In this document: in pieces, positions 1 to 10,000 of the stretch
Layout: the number at the start of each line of letters is the position of its first letter
Numbering within the stretch: position 1 is the first letter of the stretch
DNA from: a virus
IMG/VR virus record: IMGVR_UViG_3300030061_002678
Span: 7,212-33,001 of that record
Direction: 5' to 3' (one strand)
Length of the DNA: 25,790 nt
Made by a program: the position numbers and the translations under genes
Notes under the pieces: generated by a model
What the model was told of the DNA's origin: nothing
The model's database searches: none
Seen by the model: only the letters and a program-made list of their open reading frames with translations

Positions 1-2326
1 TAGCGGAATGAGGAGTAAACATTGACCCCATTGCCACTAAAAGGGGTTTGGCAGTAACGTTAAAACCTGTCCCTAAAATGTTTCGCTCATGGGTCCTCAC
101 AGAAGACAAGTATGCGTTATACATAGTTGTTCTGAAATTTTGGACACCCATTTGACGTGCATTGGCAAAGAAGCTTGCAACCATTTCTGGATTACCGTCA
201 CTAAGAACCAAAGCTTCTGATAAAACATCCATAGTTTCGACAGCCTTTGGATCCCCTGTAATTAACCCTTGACGAATTTCCTCCCACTGCCTGTCGTATT
301 CACCTAGCTTTTTTTCTGTTTTAAGATCAGGAACTGCAGGAACATCAAACTCCCCGTCGTCGACTCGTCTTATAAGCCGTTCGATAGGATCTTCAGATCT
401 TAAAGCAGCAAGAGCTGAGCCCTTAATACTACGTCCGCGAATTACTTCTTTACCTACAGCTTTAACTTTGTCAAGCAACATATTGGCCTGACGAGTTGCA
501 TCCCCACCTTTAGAAATAATTTCATGATAAAGAGGAACTTGTTCTCTAATCTGACCTGCAAGATCTTGGAGAATAATTTTACCTGCTGCATCACCCCAAA
601 TAGTACGAATAACTGGCATAGGTAATCCACCTTCTTGAGCAACCATGTGAAGCGCTTCAATCGGGTCTTTACCTGCTCTTACATCTCCTCGTAATTTTGC
701 AATACTAGCTTTTGCCTCTGGAGTATTGCGTTTATTTGTAGCCCTAAATTCATCCATTTCAGGACGAAATTCTTCTGGTAATAACTGTTTAACAATATCA
801 GATGTATCCCCACCATCAGCATCTAGCTGTTTAGTAAGGGCCTCAGTCATGATTGGATCGGTTGAAACCCTAGGTAAGGCAGAGCCGAATTCTGGCTGTG
901 CTGCCTGTTGAGCAGTAACACCTCTTACTGGGTAAGAAGCAGACTTGCCTGATCTTTCATTGGGCTCATAGAGTTGCCGTTCTTTAGTCCCACTATTTGC
1001 CACATCTTCAGCCTTACGTTGTTCATACCCAGGACGGCGAGTATGGATGGGTTTAAATACAGGATCACCTAGTAGATCCCCCATCTCTGTCTGACGTGGG
1101 CCTGATGACATATCTAGCTCAAGCTGTTTATTGATAATTTTTGCATTTTCAATTGCTTGCTCGGCTACTTTATCACCCTTAACTTTTAATTTTAGTTCTT
1201 CAAGTTCTTTTAAAACCTCTCCGGCCTGGCGAGCTAGCTGCGGATCATCTAAGCTTGTAATTTCCTGAAAGATAATCTCACCAGCCTCGGTAACTTGAGG
1301 TGGGAGTTCTTTGGCAGAAATTTTACGGGCATCCATAACAGGCTTAAAGATATCCCCAAAGACTTTTCTAAATGCTTTATAAGTAAGATCAATACCATCC
1401 ACAGCATGTTCCATAATGCCGCCCTCAGCCATATTTCTTATACGGCGAATGTATTCGTTATCTTCATCCTTATGGGCAAGAGCACTAAGGAAACCAGTCT
1501 CCTTCATAATCTTACCAATACCTAAAAATTCGGTATCTTGGGCCATGTTGATAAGGTTGCCATCCCCTGGTGTATAAACTAAATCAGCTACTGCTCCTAC
1601 AGTAAAATTTCTGTACTTCCTTTGAACCTTACCAATAAAACCAGGCTTGCTGGCTACTGAAGGGCCACCAGGAATGACTGCATTAATCACTCTAGCGTTG
1701 CTCATAAAGCCTAGAAGTGCAGCTCCGAGTTCACCTATCTCAGTAACAGGCTTAGCACCAACTAAATTGAACTCTGCTCCCTCATATTCAGAGGACCAAG
1801 GAGATGGTTCATCACCACGCATACCTAAAGCAGACCCTGCCGTATCTAGTACGAGCTTGCTAACTTGAGCTGCAGAGTTAATAGGGGCAGTCAGGACAGG
1901 CATAATAGCCCTTTCTGCTTCACTTGTGGTCTTATTAAAAACGTTCTGGTTGTCGAGACGCCTTACATCAGCAGCATCGACTTCCTCTCGAATTTCATCA
2001 TAGTCACGATCATCAAATGCATCCTTGATAAATGCAAGACCATCCTTAACATATTTGTCTACTACTGATTCATTCTCTAAAGCCTTTTCCCCATAAGATT
2101 TTTCAGGTTCAGCCGGTGGCTCCTCTGTAGGGGTTTCTGGTGGGGGTGTTTCTGGTGGTTTGTCAGGTCCTTCAATATCCTCAACTGTTAGCTGGGATGG
2201 CTCAATAATGTTTGCGCCTTCTGGGGCTGCGTGTTCTTGGGTAAAAGATTCTTGGGTCTGTTGCTCTTTATCCGGCATACCGGGTAAGCTATCCGCCCAC
2301 TTTTGATACTCTGTACGATCATCCAT
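1..2326 (-). CDS. Internal virion/ejection protein, T7 gp16-like position (partial)
   Basis: Reading the minus strand from an ATG at 2324-2326 gives an uninterrupted frame of 775 codons that runs off the left edge, so the 3' end is missing. The N-terminus (MDDRTEYQKW) is followed by an acidic, Pro/Glu/Thr-rich linker at about residues 60-90 and then a long, mostly helical, low-cysteine protein with hydrophobic helices around residues 195-215. Its size and place, directly after the gp15-like gene and last in the internal-protein series, match T7 gp16, the large core protein ejected into the cell to form the DNA conduit. Unlike T7 gp16, no lytic transglycosylase domain is visible at its N-terminus; that domain is on the preceding gene. 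The assignment rests mainly on synteny and size. A 68-nt gap with a hairpin separates it from the upstream gene. Confidence 0.75.
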   Translation of the reverse strand, partial: MDDRTEYQKWADSLPGMPDKEQQTQESFTQEHAAPEGANIIEPSQLTVEDIEGPDKPPETPPPETPTEEPPAEPEKSYGEKALENESVVDKYVKDGLAFIKDAFDDRDYDEIREEVDAADVRRLDNQNVFNKTTSEAERAIMPVLTAPINSAAQVSKLVLDTAGSALGMRGDEPSPWSSEYEGAEFNLVGAKPVTEIGELGAALLGFMSNARVINAVIPGGPSVASKPGFIGKVQRKYRNFTVGAVADLVYTPGDGNLINMAQDTEFLGIGKIMKETGFLSALAHKDEDNEYIRRIRNMAEGGIMEHAVDGIDLTYKAFRKVFGDIFKPVMDARKISAKELPPQVTEAGEIIFQEITSLDDPQLARQAGEVLKELEELKLKVKGDKVAEQAIENAKIINKQLELDMSSGPRQTEMGDLLGDPVFKPIHTRRPGYEQRKAEDVANSGTKERQLYEPNERSGKSASYPVRGVTAQQAAQPEFGSALPRVSTDPIMTEALTKQLDADGGDTSDIVKQLLPEEFRPEMDEFRATNKRNTPEAKASIAKLRGDVRAGKDPIEALHMVAQEGGLPMPVIRTIWGDAAGKIILQDLAGQIREQVPLYHEIISKGGDATRQANMLLDKVKAVGKEVIRGRSIKGSALAALRSEDPIERLIRRVDDGEFDVPAVPDLKTEKKLGEYDRQWEEIRQGLITGDPKAVETMDVLSEALVLSDGNPEMVASFFANARQMGVQNFRTTMYNAYLSSVRTHERNILGTGFNVTAKPLLVAMGSMFTPHSA

Positions 2327-2355
2327 TAGGATTAAACTATAATGAGAAAATAGTT

Positions 2356-2385
2356 GATGATCAGAAGGCGTACCGACGGATCATC
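2356..2385 (-). other. Intergenic hairpin between the gp15-like and gp16-like genes
   Basis: A perfect 7-bp inverted repeat (2356-2362 with 2379-2385) sits in the 68-nt gap between the two large internal-protein genes. A shorter pairing (CGT with ACG) is possible inside the 16-nt loop. No clear U-tract follows on the minus strand, so it is not a convincing terminator. It could be a processing or stability element, or chance. Confidence 0.3.
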
Positions 2386-2394
2386 TAAATTTGT

Positions 2395-5300
2395 TTATTG
2401 TCCCCAGCCATAAGTACGTGCATGACCAAATACAAGGCCTGCAAATTCCATTGACTCTTCATTCCCTGGGATAGGTCCACCATATTTATCGACGTTGCCT
2501 TCACCAGCGTTATATGCTGTAAGAGCTAAACGGTAATCACCGTTATAACGCTTGAGCAATCTAGCTAGATAGCTTGCGCCGTAATCGATAGCCTCAATAG
2601 GGTTAAGAGGGTTAACACCGGGGTGATATTCAGTCATGATTTGGGCAATTCCTTGAGCCCCTGTACTGCTCACACGGGTGCCGTCTATTACTTCTGGTAA
2701 GTATTGACTTTCTTGATGATATAGACCAGCCAAAATACCTGGGTCAACAGAATGCTTTGATGCTGCTGCTGCAATGGCCGGTCCATAGCCACCAGGGACA
2801 CTTGCACTTAAAAATGTAGTTGTAGACACGCCCCTATGCTGAAAAGCGTTGGCTTGTCCGTTAGAGATACGGGTATCAATAACAGGAAAATCAATAGGCT
2901 GCTGCCCTTTAAAATACTCATCAATAGACCGGTTAATTTGTATATCCCCAGATAAAGGGTTTCTAAGAATGCGATAGCTGCTACGGTCAAAGGTTTTAAT
3001 GTCATTCATTAAAGCTTCTAGCTTTTGACGAGGCTCTGCTTTGGCAAAATCCATACCAAGAAACTTTGTAGCCCTTTCTAATCGAATAGGATCACTAGCA
3101 ATCGCATCATCAACCGCATCTATACTCATAGTGCTGACACGATCACCAAATTTTACAGCAGCGTTTTTTGTTAAACCTGCAGCTTGAAAAGTATTATATG
3201 TAGTTTGTGGAGATGAAAAATTCACTTCTGTATTCCTTGAAATGCCATCAAAAATATTCTCACTACCGTTAGCAATGGCTTGCGCTTCAACAAACGCTTT
3301 AGGGGTTATTCTGAATCGTTTGGCAGCTTTAAGTGTTCTTTCAGAATAATTATTTCCACCTTTGTTCCACACTTCTGCATCAGCTAAAAAGGCAGTGTTT
3401 GATAATATCATATCTTCAGAAGATGCTCCGGAGGGTAGTTGTTCAATTGCGACATTGGTATATGGAAAGACCATTCGACCTGTAACGCTATTAATCTGCC
3501 CCATGCGGGGGATTGCTCCAAAGTCATCGCCTAGAAGCTCGAATTTAAACCCGCCTGTGTCAAAAGCATTGATCTTTTCGTCACCTAAAATATCAGCAAT
3601 TTCTTTAATTACAATTGCATACTTCCCTTCAATAAGTCTGGTCTTTTCACCTTGTGGTAAATCGGCTGGAATTTGGGCGATAAACCCCCTCATCTCATCC
3701 TCGACACGGGGAGCCAATTGGCGAGCAGTTATAGCTTGAGTTGCTTTTTGAGAGCCAATATCAGTGATACCTCCTTTAGTCATTGCAACATAATTTTTAC
3801 CAATTACCGTACTTAACTTAGCTTCTATATTACCGAAGCCAGCGGCCTTCATTTCAATATTTACTTCATCTAGTAACTTGACTTTGGTTTTAAGTTTTGT
3901 AATAAATGTGGGGTCAAGCGCACCAGCTTTTTCCCAAGCCACCACATCGGCCATAGATGGTGGTCTTCCATCATTGATGTGCTCTTGTACTTCTAATTTG
4001 AGTGCTTCAGACGTTTTACCTTCAGTTGTAAGAGCAGCAATTTCAGATTCTGCAGTAGGATTACCAGAATAGTTTTGTATCAAATAATTCTTTGCTTGCT
4101 GACGTAATTCAAGGGATTTGTCTGGGTCTGTTGTATCTGCTAACTGAAGGTCAAGAGTTTTTATAACACTTTCAATTTCAAGCTTTTTTGCAGCAGCACG
4201 TTTAGACTGAAGACCATCAGGTGCCAACTTTTCTGCGATCGCTTTACGAATAATAGGGCCATAAGTTTTATCATCCCCAAAACGGGTGCCTGGGTTGTCT
4301 TTAACTTTAAGGACATCGAGCATGGCTGTAGCATCATCTGCATCCATCAGCTCTAAACTATCTTTTACTGCCTGCAATTGTCGTTCACCTACTGATTTGC
4401 GATCAAAGGCACCACTTGTGTAATAACCTTTATTGATGGCTTCCCAAGCAAGTTGATACTTTCCTGCACCAATATGAGCGGCTGTATCATTTTTTGCCGC
4501 ATCGACTGCTGCTGATTTTGTATATGCACTTACAACTGCTCCCCACCTTGATTTAGCATTACTATTTGCCTGCCGAACCTTATTGCCGTAAGAGCGTATT
4601 GCTTCAGGACCATCAGCCATCGTAAGTTTATGTTGATTATTAATAACAACACCAATGTCCTCAATAGCATCAAAAACCTCTTCTTCAGTAGCACCCGCAA
4701 AGATCATGTCACGAATACTCATCTCTTGACCACGGAAAGGGACCTTGGTTTCATTTGAGTCCAAAGCACCATTTAAAGTGGCAGAGTAGTTATTACCTTT
4801 GGTTCTAATATCTGCCTGTGCATTCGCTCGGGCGGTCTGAACACGTACAGCAGGAGCCCTTAACTGTTGGGCTTCAATTGTGCTGTTTGTAGACTCAAGG
4901 ATACCAGCTTCGCGTGCATTATTTTCGATATCAATTTGGGCATCGTCTATTAATGCGCCATGTACTTTTCCATCAACTTGAACGCCAGGAGGAAGTCCTT
5001 CTAAGGCATTTTTTTCTTTTTCATTTCTTTCATCTATTAAGGCTGCTTGATCTTTATAGATCTGACCACTAAATTGAATAAGACCCATTACAGCAGTCTT
5101 AACTACTTGAAAATTAGCATTATCAACATTGGCCTTAAACTGCATGTGTTGCAGTTGTAGGTTGTTGTCAGCACGTTTGGCTGCGTGATCAGACTTAAGA
5201 GCATTAGTTTCTTTAAGCTGTTCAAGCTCTAAAGAATTTTTCTCAATAATATTTTTGTATTGCAGAGCATTCTTATCTTTTAATTGCTCAATACTAACCG

Positions 5301-5652
5301 CACCTCTTTCAGAGGTCTGACCCATCTTAAGATCAGACTCAGCAAGCATTCTGCTAATTTCATTGTTGGCTGAATCTACTTGTTGCTCAAGTTTAAGCTC
5401 ACGGGCAGCTAGATCATGTTCATCCTTAAGAGTTGACGCAATAACCTTATCGGCTGATTGCCTTTCAAGATTCTGTGTATCGGCTTTTCTTTTAAGTTCT
5501 CGGTCTTGTGTTTTTAAATTACGTTGTGTTCTTTTTCCTTCATCTAGAATTGCTTGTTGATTAGAAATTTGTGATGTAGGGTTGTATCTTACACGCCTTT
5601 CCTTGCTTTTGTATTCAGAATTGGACTGGCCGCCTTGGTAAATTCGTGACAT
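2395..5652 (-). CDS. Internal virion protein (T7 gp15-like) with C-terminal lytic transglycosylase
   Basis: This 1085-residue protein occupies the gp15 position in the internal-core gene series. The N-terminal 200 residues are highly charged and helical (long Lys/Glu/Gln stretches, probably coiled coil), and the middle is a long helical region without recognisable motifs. The last 130 or so residues form a lysozyme-like SLT transglycosylase domain: catalytic Glu981 in HQESQY, then GAQGIAQIM, then LTAYNAGEGNV. This domain would cleave peptidoglycan locally so that the ejected proteins and DNA can cross the cell wall. T7 gp15 is about 750 residues and has no such domain; in T7 it is at the N-terminus of gp16. 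Here it has moved to the C-terminus of the preceding protein. The ATG lies immediately after a terminator-like U-tract. The domain call is strong; the gp15 equivalence rests on synteny. Confidence 0.85.
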   Translation of the reverse strand: MSRIYQGGQSNSEYKSKERRVRYNPTSQISNQQAILDEGKRTQRNLKTQDRELKRKADTQNLERQSADKVIASTLKDEHDLAARELKLEQQVDSANNEISRMLAESDLKMGQTSERGAVSIEQLKDKNALQYKNIIEKNSLELEQLKETNALKSDHAAKRADNNLQLQHMQFKANVDNANFQVVKTAVMGLIQFSGQIYKDQAALIDERNEKEKNALEGLPPGVQVDGKVHGALIDDAQIDIENNAREAGILESTNSTIEAQQLRAPAVRVQTARANAQADIRTKGNNYSATLNGALDSNETKVPFRGQEMSIRDMIFAGATEEEVFDAIEDIGVVINNQHKLTMADGPEAIRSYGNKVRQANSNAKSRWGAVVSAYTKSAAVDAAKNDTAAHIGAGKYQLAWEAINKGYYTSGAFDRKSVGERQLQAVKDSLELMDADDATAMLDVLKVKDNPGTRFGDDKTYGPIIRKAIAEKLAPDGLQSKRAAAKKLEIESVIKTLDLQLADTTDPDKSLELRQQAKNYLIQNYSGNPTAESEIAALTTEGKTSEALKLEVQEHINDGRPPSMADVVAWEKAGALDPTFITKLKTKVKLLDEVNIEMKAAGFGNIEAKLSTVIGKNYVAMTKGGITDIGSQKATQAITARQLAPRVEDEMRGFIAQIPADLPQGEKTRLIEGKYAIVIKEIADILGDEKINAFDTGGFKFELLGDDFGAIPRMGQINSVTGRMVFPYTNVAIEQLPSGASSEDMILSNTAFLADAEVWNKGGNNYSERTLKAAKRFRITPKAFVEAQAIANGSENIFDGISRNTEVNFSSPQTTYNTFQAAGLTKNAAVKFGDRVSTMSIDAVDDAIASDPIRLERATKFLGMDFAKAEPRQKLEALMNDIKTFDRSSYRILRNPLSGDIQINRSIDEYFKGQQPIDFPVIDTRISNGQANAFQHRGVSTTTFLSASVPGGYGPAIAAAASKHSVDPGILAGLYHQESQYLPEVIDGTRVSSTGAQGIAQIMTEYHPGVNPLNPIEAIDYGASYLARLLKRYNGDYRLALTAYNAGEGNVDKYGGPIPGNEESMEFAGLVFGHARTYGWGQ

Positions 5653-5654
5653 TT

Positions 5655-5676
5655 AAAAAGCCAGCCCGTAGACTGG
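5655..5676 (-). terminator. Terminator-like hairpin (UACG loop) abutting the gp15-like start codon
   Basis: On the minus strand CCAGTC (5671-5676) pairs with GGCTGG (5661-5666) over 6 bp including one U-G pair, capped by a UACG tetraloop. It is followed by C and five Ts (5655-5659) that run straight into AA and the ATG of the gp15-like gene. It has the geometry of an intrinsic terminator, in a 29-nt gap between two essential-looking genes, so partial termination or attenuation is the likeliest role. Confidence 0.6.
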
Positions 5677-5681
5677 AATAG

Positions 5682-6635
5682 TTAGGTAGGTATCTCAAAA
5701 CCAACAAAGTTAGGTACTTCAGGCATTTGAGGTAGATAAGGCATTTCAGGGTTAAATCCAACTTTGCTTTCAGCCTGTCGATTCCCCTCAAGGTTTTGTT
5801 GGAATGCGTTGTCCATGTTGATTAGAGCGGTGTCATAATCAGCCTTCATCATTGCTTCTGTGGCCGCAACATCTCTTCCGGCTTGTCGCTCTGTATCCAA
5901 AGCTAGAAGGCCTACAGACTGGCCTGTACGCCCCGTGGCTAAGATCGAACCCTTGGCTCCGATGGATTTAGCCAGAATCGTTTGTGCTTTAAATGCAGCC
6001 TCTTTACGTTTTTCTGAAAGTTGAGACTGCTCTCCCATATAAACTCTATTAGCAGCTTCAGCATTTGCTATTGATTGTTTAGTAGCGGTTTCCTGTTGGT
6101 CTTGATAAACACGACGATCGGTCTGATTTTGTTGCATGAGCATATCTCGCTCACGCTTAACTGCTTCACGTTGTTGCGTATATCTATCTTTTAAAGCATT
6201 GTTTAATTGTTGGATCTGTAAATTTCGGCCTTCAGCAGCCTGCTCAATCTGCAAGCGATTATTTGCTTGACTTTGCTGTAGGTTTAACCTTTGAGAATCA
6301 TAAGCCAAACTCTGCTGTTGAGATAGCTGTGCTGCCTGTTGCTGCTGACTTAATAGCTGATTCTGAAAGTTCTGCTGCATAGACTGCTGCATCTGTTGTT
6401 GAGCCTGCTGCTGCTGCATAGCCATTTGAGAACGTTGCTGGGCGGCTTGCAACATCTGAGCTTGATTCGTCATCGCGACATTTTGTTGGGCATTCATTTG
6501 TGCCTGCCGCATTTGAGCACCTGCTTGAGAAGCCTGCATATTGGCTGAATAGATCCCCATCCCAACTGAGGCAGCAGTGGTAATACCACCAACGATGTAT
6601 GTGGCTGTTGCTGCAGCGCTTATTGGTTCGCACAT
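5682..6635 (-). CDS. Internal virion protein (T7 gp14-like), Gln-rich
   Basis: The protein has 317 residues. The N-terminal 35 residues (MCEPISAAATATYIVGGITT...) are hydrophobic and Gly/Ala-rich, like the membrane-active N-terminus of T7 gp14, the core protein that forms the outer-membrane pore during genome ejection. Residues 35-130 are extraordinarily rich in Gln, Met and Ala (runs of QQQ and AQQ), and about residues 130-220 are a charged coiled coil. T7 gp14 is 196 residues, so this is larger. It starts 16 nt inside the preceding gene, consistent with translational coupling, and is followed by a terminator-like hairpin. The assignment combines N-terminal character and order between the gp13-like and gp15-like genes. 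Confidence 0.75.
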   Translation of the reverse strand: MCEPISAAATATYIVGGITTAASVGMGIYSANMQASQAGAQMRQAQMNAQQNVAMTNQAQMLQAAQQRSQMAMQQQQAQQQMQQSMQQNFQNQLLSQQQQAAQLSQQQSLAYDSQRLNLQQSQANNRLQIEQAAEGRNLQIQQLNNALKDRYTQQREAVKRERDMLMQQNQTDRRVYQDQQETATKQSIANAEAANRVYMGEQSQLSEKRKEAAFKAQTILAKSIGAKGSILATGRTGQSVGLLALDTERQAGRDVAATEAMMKADYDTALINMDNAFQQNLEGNRQAESKVGFNPEMPYLPQMPEVPNFVGFEIPT

Positions 6636-7078
6636 AGTTTTACTACTTCATAATATGGAATATTGAAAGGTGGTTGTGGAATTGCTCTTAAGGCTTTGAA
6701 GCCTAGAAATTTAAGAAACCTATGATGTAATTTGTTCCTTGAATCACATAAGGCGTACACCATATTGTATGGTTTTGTAAGCACTTCTATATGTTGCTTA
6801 GCTCGCCTAAAAAAAGTTAAACCCATTGTTTCTATAGCAGGAGTAGCGAGAGTCCAGATACCGGCGTTCCCGTCACTATCAGGTATAACTCCACCAATTC
6901 CTGCTAAATCACCGTTGTAGTTGGTAAAGGCAAAGGTGTCCTCACATAAAAGAACACCTAAGACACAATTAAAAGGGGTACGCCCTAAACCTTTAATTTC
7001 TGATAAGTCAGCAGGGCGTAGGTTCTGAGATACATAAATGGCATCCTCAATAGTGGCTTTACGGAGTTGTGGTTTCAT
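6620..7078 (-). CDS. GNAT-like internal virion protein (T7 gp13 position)
   Basis: The 152-residue protein starts like a GNAT acetyltransferase (MKPQLRKATIEDAIYVSQNL), has a strand-turn core around GDLAGIGGVIPD, and ends with a helix-strand pattern typical of these folds (HHRFLKFLGFKAL). T7 gp13, in the same position after tail tube B, is a small protein with a comparable remote GNAT-like sequence pattern. The classical acetyl-CoA loop (Q/RxxGxG/A) is not obvious; the region around WTLATPAIETMGLTFFRRAK may correspond to it, so catalysis is doubtful and a structural or assembly role is more likely. Its ATG overlaps the tail tube B stop by 4 nt (ATGA), and its end overlaps the gp14-like start by 16 nt. 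Confidence 0.75.
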   Translation of the reverse strand: MKPQLRKATIEDAIYVSQNLRPADLSEIKGLGRTPFNCVLGVLLCEDTFAFTNYNGDLAGIGGVIPDSDGNAGIWTLATPAIETMGLTFFRRAKQHIEVLTKPYNMVYALCDSRNKLHHRFLKFLGFKALRAIPQPPFNIPYYEVVKLCANQ

Positions 7079-10000
7079 CGTCTAGCAATACCTCGGGTGG
7101 AATAGTGGCCCTCCCATGAGTAGGAGGTCAATGCAGCAGGAAGAGGACCATCAGCCTTAATCGTTAGGCGACATAGATCACCCCTGCCATAGACACCAAT
7201 GGCTCTAATTCCATCTTCCTGTAATGAAGCCGTATCAGCTTCGTAAATATCAGCCTGAACGACCTCAAGAGGTATTGTTCTGGTTGTATAACCTTTTTGA
7301 GTTACATCACAATCATATCGGCCAGACATGAACACATTGATATAGACGTTTTCAACCATAGGTGGGTTACGTCTATCTGCCCTTTTCTCTTCTTTGACAT
7401 AGAAAGATGGGAGTTCAACCTTCATTTCATATCCCACACCAACAATTACGTCAAACTCTTTTAACCTGTTGGAGACAATAAAGTAACTACCTGTGGCATC
7501 GGTTTGTATATCGCCGCTCACATAGAAAGTTTCAGAGCCTTCGTAAGTAGCAGCTAGGAATAGTGTTCCACTACTCGTAGCAACTCCAGACGGGACATAG
7601 ACTTTGATTGTGCCATCAGGCAGGTCGACAATTGTGACTGAGGTTTCATCAATCCAATGGTCAAGGCGTGGTTGGAAACGACTACCTAAGGCACTAATTG
7701 GAGAGCTATCTGGATCGTCTAAGAGTTCAAGTTTAGATAGAATAGTATTAGATCCATTCCTACCAACAAAGAAACCAGTATCATGGTCAAAGGCTGCTAG
7801 TTTAATTTGACTAGGCATTTCCCAGGTTGTCCAACCAGCAAGCTGTCGTTCATTTCCTGTGTTGAAGAATTTGAAAATATAAAGTACTTCGCTACCATCT
7901 CCCATAATTACAAGAGATTGGTTTGGCACAGAAACAATGTGAGTTAGATTAGGTGGTACTAACTCAGGAACAATACGGGTATTGTCTGTGATCTGTGGTC
8001 TTGCAGTAAGAGAGTCTGTAGCCAGCTCAAATACTTTAGAATATGTATCACTCTCAGTTGTAAAGAGGATAGATACACCAGTCTCTACAGGATGAATTGT
8101 AGATTTATATGCAAAGTTAGAGACTTCGTCGATCTTTACCGTGGCGGGGCCAAAGGCAATATCCTCAGACTTCATAAGAAACTGGCTGTTCTCTGCAAAT
8201 AGCAAGAGACCCGCTGGTGTTCCAATAGCAGCTTTGAGCTTTGCTGGCCGCGTGGTTGAGGTCGACATGTCAATAGGATCTGCATCACTGATAGCAATGG
8301 CAGAGCCCTGGAAAAAGTTGAAGTAATCCCCAGCTTGTGACATCACAACAGTATCGTCACTTAAAAAGCCAAGACGGTTCTGATAGAAGAAGGCATCCCG
8401 AATTTTTTTATTGACAAAGGTAGGAGCGGGGTTGGTAGTTAGATCACCTACTTTTCTTGGTTGCCAAAAATTATCTTCATCAAACTCTTTCGTCAATGGT
8501 CGTAAGGTGAAGTTACCGTTTGCCTCTCTGATGAGAGCGTGCGGCATGGTTGATGTATTTAGGGTTGTGGCGATCCCTTCTTTGACTGTTTCTTCCCAAG
8601 CACCTTGTCCGGGGATGCCACCTTCAGTTTTAAACTGAACATAGTAGTCATCAGCATCCGATGCTTCTGTATTAGCAACTCTTAGACGAATGCCATCCTC
8701 ACACTGTGGTGGTAATAGTGAAACATCATTGACAGCATCTTTCAGACCATACAAGGCGTTATTAGCAGTACCACCTCGAGTCATTAAGTTAAAGTCTCTG
8801 TTGTCTGTCCTTTCAATTACAATGACATTACCAATAGGTCTAGCCGTATAGTTGGTTAATGCTTGAATAGATGTGACTAGATTAGATACAATGTCATTTA
8901 CGTTTAAGGTACCTGAAGCTGTATCTGCCGGTGTTGTATAAGATGCAGAAGCTTCCGATTCATAAGAATACCCGAAGACTGTATCTTCAACTGTAATGAT
9001 GTATTGACGATTTGCGTGGTTAACAGTAACTGTATCTCCAACACTCCAATTAAAGCCACCATTATTTAATGTAGCCCTGACTTTGTAGACAGACTTATAA
9101 TCGTATTGGGTTGACTCATCAGCTTGTTGGACGCCAATAACATTAATCTGTAGGCCGTAACTTGACCCAGCAGGTGTTATTGTTGAGTTTAAAGGATTGA
9201 CAATAATATCAGTAGCAGTTGTCCCACCATCGATCCAAGTGATACCCTCCTTCCATTGCTCTGCATCTTCAGGTTGATTTAGTGTGTAGTTAAGTACACT
9301 TACACTAGAGATACTATAAAAAGCCCGCCTATTGCCATTACGATCTTCTTGTCCATAGTTAACCCGTAGTTCTACTCGGTAGTTTATATTTCCAGCTTCT
9401 GTTGCTTGGAAGTGATCTGAGTAGAGATATGAACCTTCTGCATATTGGTTAGCAAGACCATGCTGTTGAAAGCCCCAGACCTGACGACCATATTGGACAC
9501 CAGGAGCCAATCCTTGAAAGTGCTCCAAACGTGTTGGATACTTTTGCCCCTCCACTTGTGTAGTAACAAGCGTTGGATTACAGGTGGCGTCGAGCCTAAA
9601 ACCTAGGCCTGTGCCTGAACCACTGTCTGCATTCTCAACAAAGTTTGCAATACCTGTATCACCACAAGCCCCGTTGTCTGTCAGGTCCTCAAAGGAAGCT
9701 GGGGATACAGAAATTGATGAAGCCTTATAGACTTGGACTTGTTGTAGTGAAGTACCGTCACGGAGAAAGTCAACCGCGTAGGTTGTGTTGTAACCAACCT
9801 GATTAATAACGACCAAACCTTGATGGGTGACAGCTTGTGTTGAAGCAGCATCCATAAGTACATCTTTTTCAGAGTTAACTAAAAAGGTGTAGTCATTAAC
9901 TGTTAAGGGTCGAAGGTTGTTGACATCTAATACAGCAATGTATTCTGCTGCGCTACCCTGCATAGTGACTGTTCTTTCGTCACCTGTATCTGCTGTAAAT

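Noticed and set aside
2674-2682. GGCACCCGT on the minus strand, resembling the core of the published Syn5 RNA polymerase promoter
   Set aside because: It lies inside the SLT-domain coding sequence and encodes a G-T-R tripeptide; flanking promoter bases do not match.
3362-3739. 125-codon plus-strand ORF, the longest on that strand
   Set aside because: It is antisense to the gp15-like gene, with low-complexity Ser/Pro-rich composition and no neighbour on its strand; it is a shadow of the real frame.
4282-4290. Second GGCACCCGT match on the minus strand
   Set aside because: It is also within coding sequence (P-G-T-R) with poor flanks; a nine-base coincidence using the same codons is likely.
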